Below are positions 55,855-64,000 of a stretch of 64,000 nucleotides of DNA, in pieces; position 1 is the first letter of the stretch, and every line of letters begins with the position of its first letter. Source of the stretch: Lolium rigidum (taxonomy: Eukaryota; Streptophyta; Magnoliopsida; Poales; Poaceae); the NCBI RefSeq assembly GCF_022539505.1, contig NC_061512.1, positions 251,488,510 through 251,552,509 on the forward strand, read 5' to 3'. A program made the position numbers and the translations under genes. The notes under the pieces were generated by a model. That model was given only the letters and a program-made list of their open reading frames with translations, ran no database searches and was not told where the DNA came from.

Positions 55855-56861
55855 TCAGGAAGGTGTTGGATTGCTTCGATTAGTTTCCTACATGGCAGAC
55901 ACGTAAACATTAAATGAGCCTCGATCGGCTCTCAGGTTACCCTGTGAATCGGCTCAAAGAGCCGATTAACCCATGGTTCATAATGGATCTACAATGACAT
56001 GGGGATCTCGCTTTATCAATACTAAGTTAAATCGATCTACGACAGTTTGGGGCTTTCACCGCATAACCGGAACATCCTACACGTAGTTGAGCCTGGTAGA
56101 TACGAAAGATAACAGAAAACTAGTCCTAGAAGAGGCATAAAACCAACGCAGAGTCGATTCCCGGAACATCCCCTCTAGGATCGACAAACCGTACCTTACG
56201 CACTACTGGATCGTTCAACCCGTTTGTAAGGCCTAATCATGCGGATATCAAGCTAATCCTTGAAGAACAAGGAACAACCATAACAAATCAGATCTACTAA
56301 ACAAAGACGAAGCAAGACGCTGCCCTTACACCCAAGATAGGTGCAAAGGCAGCTAGATATTTAGGGGTAGCAAGACTAAGCAAATATATCATAGAGATAT
56401 CGATGTAATGCCCTAAAAATATCTATGATAACAGTGCTACTCGCCATCAACAAGGCTTCAGTACGAGCAACACGAAACAACGAATAAACCAATACTGTCT
56501 AGATCGCAAGATGCGATCTAGGCAGCATGGCGCTTACCCGGAAGAAACCCTCGAAACAAGGGGTGGCGATGCGTCTAGATTGTGTTTGTTGTGAACGTGA
56601 TCGTCCTCCTTTCTCAATAACTCCAGATACATATTTATAATCCGTGGACTTTCTATCTTTGGAATAAACCTAACTGTGTACGAGCCAAACTCTATCTCTT
56701 AATTTTAAACTAAAACGCGATCTACCATAACGTACAAATACACGGGCAATCTAGCCCAAATTCTCGTACGAGGCCGATTCAGAAACACTTTATGTGCATA
56801 TCCTTCAAGCTCATCTCAATCACGGCCCACCTTCTGATTTGGCCAAAATCTGGTGATAACA
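55855..56861 (-). repeat. Element A 5' LTR, outer piece
   Basis: This continues the LTR after element B. Together with 25607-25769 it gives about 1,170 bp, equal to the intact 3' LTR. It is followed by the target duplication ggttc at 56862-56866. Confidence 0.9.
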
Positions 56862-57196
56862 GGTTCTTGCCAATGCTGATGCAGGGGTAGTGGATGATGC
56901 CATCACGGACGCGCCTGATGATGTTGCCGCCTCTAGAGCTGGAGTTGACGCCAATGCCGACGTGGCCATTTTAGTGGCGATCTTGTTGAGGATCATATCC
57001 CGTAGAAGTTGTGCGCCGCCAACACCTGGTAATCCATTCCCTCTGTCGACGCGGTCAAGAGCATGAAGTACTCTTTGCATTTCTTCACGGCGACGCACTC
57101 CTTCTCGAGATGCATCTTCTCTTCTTGCCTCTCGTCGGCTTTCTTATCGCGGATGAGCAGGTTTGATGAGACATCGGAAGTGCACTTGTTGATCAA
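56862..57196 (-). pseudogene. Unrecognised ORF remnant (Lys/Glu-rich helical segment), host site of element A
   Basis: Frame 57196-56993 gives about 67 residues with a charged helical stretch (DKKADERQEEKMHLEKECV) reminiscent of the C-terminal coiled coil of plant NAM-associated, transposon-linked proteins. I cannot confirm that. In another minus-strand frame an Ala/Thr/Ser-rich reading (SALASTPALEAATSS...) continues across the element A insertion site into 17060-16953, so element A may have landed in a formerly coding region. Confidence 0.3.
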
Positions 57197-59485
57197 ATGA
57201 CTGGATCTTGGGTCGCTGTTGTTTCAAGTGTGGTAGCCTTGGCCGCCTTTTTGCCGATTGGACACCCTGCCAATGCTACGAGCGGCGCATCTAGATCAAT
57301 GAGGTCATCTTTGCCCTTCGCCAACGAGATACGCGTCAACCTTCACTTATGACAGGTTTTCAGCTTACTATAGCAATGCATCAAGGTCTTCTATTTCCTT
57401 ATGAATGCGCTTGGTACAGACGTAGAACTTGGTTTAACTAATCAGAATCAGAGAAAGTGAATAAACTGTTATGTATATCCACATATAAAATAAACAAGAG
57501 AAGGGGCTGCCGCGCACATACGTGGTATCCACATATAAAATAAACAAGAGAAGGGGCTGCCGCGCACATACGTGGTCGACGGGGGTACGTAGTGCTGCTA
57601 TCGGCTCTATTCTCGAGCTCGTGATGGTATGGAACATGTTCATCTGTGCATGTATGATGGCTCAACGTCTCGACATTGCTTTCTAGCTCTTCTTCATCAC
57701 CATCGTAGTCCTTGTCGAGGTACTTGCGCTCATCAAACTCGGCCTTGATGATGGCAGCCGTCATACTTTGAGGAGAACATGGAGTTTGGGTTGAACCCGT
57801 CGTGCTTCACCTCTGCCGCAAGGCGCCGATCTCGCCGTTCCGGCGTTGCGAAATTGCGTCGAATGCAGTCCGCTTCCCACTCCTCCTGGGTGCTCCCCTA
57901 CGGCTTCGTCTTCGGCGGCGGCGCCTTAGAACGACCAACGATCTATATAAATATTATATTAGACATGGTGTTTAGGAAAAAAAAGCTAAGGGTAGGCCTT
58001 TGATTATCGTGATTATCCTAAAAACTAGGGGAGTGAAATTTGCCTTTCTTACGAGTATATAGATACTAAATAAAAACTACAGAAAATAAAATATGGGAAG
58101 TACGAAAAAACACACACAAAATAGAAAGGTCACACACCAATGTGGAAAATATATTTTACGAGTAGAATTAAGAAGCATCTTTACAAGTAAAGACACATGA
58201 AATGATTTGAAGCTTAAAGGAACTAGCTCTCGTGGCTTTGCCCATGGGGTCCACGGGCACACACAAACACTGGATTAGGTCCATTTATCGTGGCTACTTT
58301 GAGCTTTACTCTTTTCGCTCCACCTCTCGTCGGCCTTCTTGTCGCGGATGAGCAGGTTCGACGAGACATCGTTAAGACACTTGTTGATCGACGACTAGAT
58401 CTTGTCGGCTGCCGCCGCTGTTTCAAGCACGGCGGCCTTGGCCACCTTGTTGACGATTGGGCATCTTGCCGATGCTACGAGCGGCGCATATAGATCAATG
58501 AGGCCATCTTTGCCCTTCGACAACGAGATACGCGGCAACCTCCATTTTTCGTAGGTTTTCAGCTTGCTATAGCAGTGTAGCAAGGCGAATCCGCTATTGC
58601 CTTCCGAATGCACCTGGTACATGTCATAGAGCTTGGTTTAACTAATCAAATGAAGTGAAGAAACTATCATGTATAGTCACATATAAAAGAAACAAGAGAA
58701 GGGACTGCCCCGCACATGCGTGGTAAACGGGGGTTGCCGCTATCCGCTCTGTTCTCGAGCTCGTGATGGTAGGCATGGATCAAGTTCACCTGCGCATGTA
58801 TGATGGCCCAACGCGTCGACATTGCCTTCTGACTCCTCTTTATCACCATCGTCATGTAGTCCTTTTCGAGGTACTTGCGCTCGTCAAACTCGGCCTTGAT
58901 GACGACGGTCGTCGTACTTCGGGGAGAACATGGAGTTCGGGTTGAACCCGTCGTGCTCCGTCGCTGCCTCAAGGCGCCGAACTCAACGCTACCGCAAGGC
59001 ACCGAACTCGCCGCTCCGCCGTTGTGAAATTGTGTCGGACACAGTATGCCTCCCACTCCACCTAGGTGCACCCCTCCGACTTCGTCTTCAGCGGTGGCGC
59101 CTTCCAACGACCAATGATCCATATAAAATATTCTATCAGAAGGGAAAGAAGCTGAGAGGAGGCCTAATTAGCAATATATCTTAAAATCTAGAGTCTTGAA
59201 ATTAGCCTTTCTTGCGAGTATATACATACTATATAAGAAATACACAAAAGCAAATATGGGAAGTACGCAATAACACACACAAAATGGAAAGGTCACATAC
59301 CAACGTGGGAAGTATATTTTAGGAGTCGAAGTAAGAAGGGTCTTTACAGGTAAAGACACATGAAATGATTCAAAGCTTAAAGGAACTAGCTCGCGTGGCT
59401 TTGCCCGCGGGGTCCACGTGCACACACAAACACTGGACCAGGTCCGTTTACGTGGCTACTTCGAGCTTTACACTTTTTGCTGACC
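57129..59485. repeat. Tandem duplication of a 1.17-1.2-kb segment
   Basis: Copy 1 (about 57129-58318) and copy 2 (about 58326-59485) align throughout, beginning at CTCGTCGGC(T/C)TTCTT and ending near GAGCTTTAC. Both contain, on the minus strand, an eroded frame around GFNPNSMFS and the shared ERKYL-KDY segment. Both are interrupted differently, so neither encodes a full protein. A weaker third partial copy of the unit's right part is at about 63381-63580. Confidence 0.8.
57477..57576. repeat. Perfect 50-bp tandem duplication
   Basis: 57477-57526 is repeated exactly at 57527-57576. It is absent from copy 2 of the larger duplication, so it arose later. Confidence 0.95.
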
Positions 59486-60479
59486 TAGAATCCATCCCTC
59501 TCCCTAGCATGTGGGACCACATGCACACGTTATTTATGGGGTTACGGTACCAGCGACGCTACTCCATGACGTACTGCAGCCCTTGCATGTGGGCCTATGA
59601 GACCATGTGCATACATGCTACCGTCGACCAATGCCGGCATGATGCAACAACATTCACGTTTTCCTCGGTTGGAACTATTATATGTGGCTTTGCCTGTGGG
59701 GTCCACATGCACACGTAGACACTGTACCGGTCTGTTCACATGTGGTACCCTGTGGATACTATACATCTAGTAAAAGCGTAATTTAGAGCTCTTGAAGTCC
59801 GAATAATATTGGACCAACGCCACCATGACGTAGCGCTTTCCATGTTTCTCTCTAGCTAGAACTATCATGTGCCTCTTTTCCCGTGGGCTCCACGTGCACA
59901 TGTAGACACTGGACCAAGTCTGCTCATGTGGCTACGTCGCGTTTCCCCTTTCCGCTGAGCAAGAATACGTCCCTCTCTCGCTTGCATGTGGGCCCACGTG
60001 CACATGGGGTAATTCGCTGGGCTGTGTTCGACCTACGCCCCTACACAATAAAAGTAACATCTTCCATGTTTCTATCTATATAGAAATTTCATGTGCGGAA
60101 ACATGGATAGTGTACCGGTTCCGTTCAACCAAAACTGACCACTGGCACGGTCGTGGGAGGCTGTCATGTTTCTATCTAGCTGGACTTCACCCATCTCTCG
60201 TGTTTGTGGTGGGTGGGGTGCACACGACTTGCCATATGAGTTCTAATAATGCCATCAGGGGAAACATTCACGTATACATGGGAGTCGGGCCCATATACGG
60301 ACAAGATTCATGGGCCAAGTTCACGCTAAGTTCAACTAATGCCACCATTGACATGGTCATGTAAGGCTCATTTTTGTATACATGGAACTCTTTTTCTAGT
60401 GGAACCTAATGGTGCACAAGGCTTACCTCTCTCTATTTCTCTCTCTATATCTATTTCGTCCCTTTCTCTCTTTTGCAAG
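59486..60479. repeat. Gene-free region of degenerate repeats
   Basis: The motif GGG(G/C)TCCACGTGCACA followed by GTAGACACTGGACCA recurs with changes at about 59408, 59699 and 59887, and also in the duplication at 58248. Related CATGTGGGACCACATGCACA palindromes lie between. No ORF with a known domain is present. Confidence 0.6.
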
Positions 60480-61379
60480 GACCCGGTACGTTTGGACGCG
60501 TTCGGTAGCCTACATGACATCAAAACATGTTGCATCAATACAAATTCGATGCGTTTGGTTGGTCGCATGAGGCATTCGTCTCGCATAGCACGAAGCGAAA
60601 GCACCGTTGTGGCAAGCCAAGCAACAACGACCGAATCAACCGTTTTTTGTCGAGCCATGTCGGGGCAATGCAAAAGCAGGCACATGGAAGCGCGCGACAT
60701 CTGTGACCGGGAAGATGGGACACGCGACATTCCCCACCATAATTCCCGCCATGCTTACCCTCACCTTCCCCTCTGGTTTACCTCTCTGCTTCAAACCCTC
60801 ACGAAAAGTCATATTTTCCCTCATTCGGCACAAGTGGGCTGCTGAAACACGGATCTGTGCTCCCCGGTGATTTGTCCAACTCCGATGACACCGGACTTCG
60901 GCGATAGCAGGCGGCTCAGACACAGATCTGCACTCCCCGATGATTTCTCCAACTCCGGCACCGGTCTTGGGCGCCAACAACTGGCTGACGTGCACATCAC
61001 CCTAACTCCCTCACCTTGACTTCTACTCCCTCGTTAGCTATGCCAGAGGTAAACGAGTCTCCTCCCTGCCCCCTTCCATGTGCACTCTGCATGCCGTCTC
61101 GAGTTAGAGACTACTGATGGTAGATATTGTTTATTAGGTCAATAGCATGACACTCATCCATCAGGTAGCCGCACTAGTAGTTGTCATCCAGGCCTGAATC
61201 ATGATGATGCACACGACAGCTGTTAGGCGCTGCTTATCATCGGCTCATGTATGTGCCTATGTTGGCCCGATATTAGGAGAGGATAGCTAACCTCAACTAC
61301 ATCTACAACAATGCAGAGTAATGTCGTCAATGAAAATATTCCCATTCTTTGCACTGGTTAAATGCTAAGGGGCAATAAA

Positions 61380-62424
61380 GGATTGTTGGAGGAAAGAATC
61401 CACACCTCTACGAAAGAGGATGTCGGTATGTTACTTCATATGGTATGCCATAACTAGAGGTTTAGAGTCATCCACAACACATTCAGAAGATCCATGGAGA
61501 CAATATCACATTAGGAGTGTTATATGAAATTAGGCAGCTCAAAGAAGAGATGATCAAACCCCCATTAGCCATACACCTCCCAAGATAGTGAAAAGCTTTA
61601 GGTGGATGCCATATTTCAAGGTGAACATTTGAATAGTTTTTTTTATCATGGCTTGACATGTTTCAAAATGGTCTAGAAACATGACTTTATTTTTTTTTCA
61701 TTTTGCACGATTGTATTGGTAATCTTGACGGTACTCACATCACTGCCAGAATTTCCGAGAAGAGGCTGCAATTTACAGGGATAAGAAGCACTTCACAAGA
61801 AAGAATGTGCTTGCTGCTGTTGACTTCGACATAAAGTTCAGATATGTGCTTGCTGGTTGGGATGGATCAACACATGATTCAACCATCCTTGCTGACAACA
61901 TGTCTAGAACTGATAGGATCAATATCCTTACATGCAAGTTCTACCTTGGAAATGCAGGTTATGATTGTCGCCCTAGGATTTTTCCACCCTTAAGGTCAAC
62001 AAGGTGCCATCTCAACAAGTTCACTACTAACAACATGCCCAAGAATACCAAGGAGATGTTCAATCTCTGACACTCTAGCCTTAATGTCACCATTGAGAGA
62101 GCATTTAGTGCCTTGAAGAACAGATTCAAGATCCTTGATCAGAAGCCGTTCCACACGTACCACGTTCAGGTAAAGCTAGTGATTACATGTTGCATTCTCC
62201 ACAACTGGATATTGGTGTTTGGCTAGATGACCTTGTACCAGCATTCTCCACAACTGGATATTGGTGTTTGGCTAGATGACCTTGTACCAGAGGAGGATAC
62301 TGTTGAGCCTGCTAGCATTGACATTGGGCATGGTGTTGAGGAAACGGATCACCAAGCTTGGAAGAACAAGAGGATGGAGTGGGCACATACAATGTGGGAA
62401 TACATGGGTCACGCCACCATCTGA
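61380..62424 (+). pseudogene. PIF/Harbinger transposase (DDE_Tnp_4-type) pseudogene
   Basis: The N-terminal part (TSTKEDVGMLLHMV, VIHNTFRRSMETIS) is interrupted by TAG at 61455-61457. The first catalytic Asp is in GNLDGTHI (about 61710-61735). After a frame change the main frame runs from RDKKHFTRKNVLAAVDFD to PKNTKEMFNL and a TGA at 62068-62070, then VTIERAFSALKNRFKIL supplies the catalytic Glu. The conserved second Asp (normally GDAGY) is Asn here (GNAGY). A 49-bp duplication shifts the C-terminal part (HGVEETDHQAWKNKR), which ends at 62424. It is inactive. Confidence 0.85.
62192..62289. repeat. Perfect 49-bp tandem duplication inside the transposase remnant
   Basis: 62192-62240 is repeated at 62241-62289. 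It duplicates the ILHNW-coding segment and breaks the frame. Confidence 0.95.
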
Positions 62425-62890
62425 GAAGAAGGAGACGAGAATAAAAAACCCCTCCCCGGACTATGATCGTCTAGAGTGTAACAATATGTTGAACATTTGT
62501 TGCTTAATTTTTAGCAGCTAGGATGCTTGTGTGCTACTTCTTAATTTATAGTAGCTAGGGTTGTGATGATGAATTTCTTGTGTGCTACTCCTTAATTCAT
62601 AGTAGCTAGAGTTGTGAACTGCCTGTGGACTATCTACTTCTTATGTGCTATGTGTGATTATAGTGCTAAGGTCACAACTTGGGAAAAGTGGTAAGCAGAA
62701 ACATGAGCCGGATGCAACCAAACACACAGCTTTGCATCACGCATGTACGAAGTGCTTGCATACCAAAAGGGCTACTGCTTCACAGGCTACCAAACGAAAT
62801 GCACAACATGCATGGCCTAGTGCCTGTTTTTGCTTAGCACTGCCCACCCTAGCACTAGCTAGTTGGGCCGCGATTTGGATGCCGGCTACA

Positions 62891-63912
62891 AAACACGTCC
62901 TTTTTCTCTTGAAGCGTCCGACTCTTACACAAGACTCTTACATCCTGCAAGATATCTTATTTCCTCCAAGTTAGTATTCAAACCTACATGAACCTACGTA
63001 GAATCGGCACAACCTTGAGGCACATGGTTGTACATGTTCTAGAAGAGTCTCATTCAAATCTACATGGGCTACCAGGAGACACCACACATGGTTTGGTAGG
63101 TTAACCCACCTTTTTTTGATTTATTATGTATTTTTTATATGAATTTAAAAGTTGGGAATGATTAGTGGAAGCGTGCTATTTCGAAAGGGAGACATGCATG
63201 ACCCTCGACACATGTGGTCATGGCACTGACCATGGCTATGAGATCTAGTTTTCAAGTCAGATTTGTGTTTCTTACACTTTCGCATCTGGTTTCCCCTATT
63301 TCTTGGTTTTATATAAACTTAATTTTAAAATTTTCTGATCTCAATATGTGATAGTAATATTCAAAGTACATGTGTGAACAACTATTTACATGGTTAGTAC
63401 GTAAACATTATAAACACTACACATATAAGAGTGCACACACTATATGTTAACTACACAAAAGCTAATATGGGACGTACACAATAGTATTTAGACTACACAA
63501 TAATGTGGAAACTACACAATCACGTCAAGGAATATGGAAGTACACAAAAACAGACAAAATTAAGAAAGTGTAGACACTAATGGTGACTGTGATTTTTCTC
63601 TGTATGTTGTGTTGCCAAACAATCGGGCATCTTCAAAACGCTAAAGGTAGTAATTGATCAATTAAATTTTCAGGTTTCCTACTTATCAGCTAGCTGTTTT
63701 ACAATTGGTGAACAGCTACTTTTTGGTCCGTCAGATCGATGTCCTGTGTTGCACGAATCTTGCACATCTCTTTCTCATTTTCTCTTTTCCAGGTTGAGTC
63801 AACGTTCGGCCCTCTCTTTTATTTTTTGAATTTCCTCATTTCCTCCTTTTCTGGCCGGTTGTCTCTTTTCTCCTCTGCCTCGGTTGAGTTGGAGGATAGG
63901 AAGGGGAGCGCC
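62891..63912. other. Gene-free DNA upstream of a possible gene
   Basis: Mostly AT-rich sequence without coding signal. About 63381-63580 shares TATGGGA(A/C)GTAC-type strings with the duplicated unit at 58090 and 59255. From about 63770 the sequence becomes pyrimidine-rich, like a plant 5' leader; no clear TATA box is identified. Confidence 0.4.
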
Positions 63913-64000
63913 ATGGCGGAGGTGTTGCCGGGGGATCCGCCACCACTGCGCCCGGCGGCGACCACGCAGCAGACGCGCGCGGCGGCGACCACGCAGCCAA
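63913..64000 (+). CDS. Possible start of a protein-coding gene, cut by the window edge
   Basis: ATG at 63913 is in a strong context (GCGCCATGGCGG) after a pyrimidine-rich leader. It opens 29 codons without a stop, starting MAEVLPGDPPPLRPAATT and continuing with Ala/Thr/Gln/Arg-rich codons of high G+C, as is usual for grass first exons. GCGGCGACCACGCAG is repeated twice. Too little is visible to name a product; a GC-rich transposon ORF is equally possible. Confidence 0.35.
   Translation, partial: MAEVLPGDPPPLRPAATTQQTRAAATTQP

Larger units (their letters stand above)
17066..56861 (-). mobile_element. Element A: Tat-lineage Ty3/gypsy retrotransposon, interrupted by element B
   Basis: Terminal direct repeats 17066-18230 and (25607-25769 plus 55855-56861) start TGTT and end GATAACA. 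A perfect 5-bp target duplication ggttc lies at 17061-17065 and 56862-56866. Without element B the element is about 9.7 kb. On the minus strand the order is LTR, primer site, gag, protease, RT, RNase H, second RNase H, integrase, then a plus-strand ORF, then the 3' LTR. A second RNase H and an antisense ORF are hallmarks of the Tat lineage. The LTRs differ at many sites, and pol has a deletion, a frameshift and stops, so A is the oldest of the stacked elements and is inactive. Confidence 0.9.
60480..62890 (+). mobile_element. PIF/Harbinger DNA transposon, degenerate
   Basis: A transposase pseudogene on + is flanked by similar inverted subterminal sequences: the left end has CGTTCGGTAGCC near 60498, and the right end on the minus strand has GTAGCCGGCATCCAAAT near 62873-62890. 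I could not identify an exact 3-bp target duplication, so the boundaries are approximate. No second (Myb-like) ORF is visible. Confidence 0.6.

Noticed and set aside
1..64000. tRNA or rRNA genes
   Set aside because: tRNA-like strings occur only as primer-binding sites next to LTRs; no cloverleaf-capable sequence was recognised.

Overview
The window is plant nuclear DNA from a large, repeat-rich grass genome, most likely a Triticeae (wheat/barley/rye group) species. I base this on LTR sequences that I recognise from memory as Sabrina-like and WHAM/Sabrina-like, on LARD-type elements with LTRs over 4 kb, and on GRF and zf-XS gene fragments of the kind common in grass transposons. Family names come from memory and were not searched. 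No cellular gene is certain. The best candidate is a possible first exon that runs off the right edge (63913-64000).

Layout. 1-4427: most of a very long LTR. 4428-8612: 5'-truncated Sabrina-like element on +. 9104-12273: inverted fragment of the same long-LTR family, ending in a 135-bp fold-back hairpin, then element-internal DNA. 12283-16781: a Mutator-like element (9-bp target duplication, about 165-bp terminal inverted repeats) carrying two gene-like sequences and no transposase. 17066-56861: a nested stack. Element A (minus strand, Tat-lineage gypsy, TSD ggttc) has element B (minus, Tat-lineage, TSD cctgg) inserted in its 5' LTR. B in turn holds a complete Sabrina-like element (27444-34121, TSD agcac) and element D, an Athila-type gypsy (41285-51792, TSD gtgtg), which splits B's reverse transcriptase. 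56867-60479: a tandem duplication of an unrecognised coiled-coil ORF remnant plus short repeats. 60480-62890: a dead PIF/Harbinger element. 62891-64000: mostly featureless DNA ending in the possible gene start.

How the parts relate. A and B have the gag-protease-RT-RNase H-second RNase H-integrase order of the Tat lineage. Each also carries a plus-strand (antisense) gene between integrase and the 3' LTR with its own TATA-like box. In B the Sabrina insertion lies exactly between that TATA box and the start codon. D is a gag-pol element with a third ORF after integrase, preceded by a private TATA box and a GC-rich hairpin that resembles the one in its LTRs.

The most important observation concerns the sequence itself. 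In the three young elements (B, D, Sabrina) nearly every LTR-LTR difference and almost every pol frameshift falls on a CAG/CTG trinucleotide (CTG read as CTCG, CCG or CG; CAG as CGG, CGAG or CAAG). The older element A is much less affected. This looks like a systematic read or consensus error at CHG-methylated sites left unpolished in high-copy repeats, so the apparent pseudogenisation of B, D and Sabrina should not be taken at face value. I found no convincing novel defence, biosynthetic or regulatory system.
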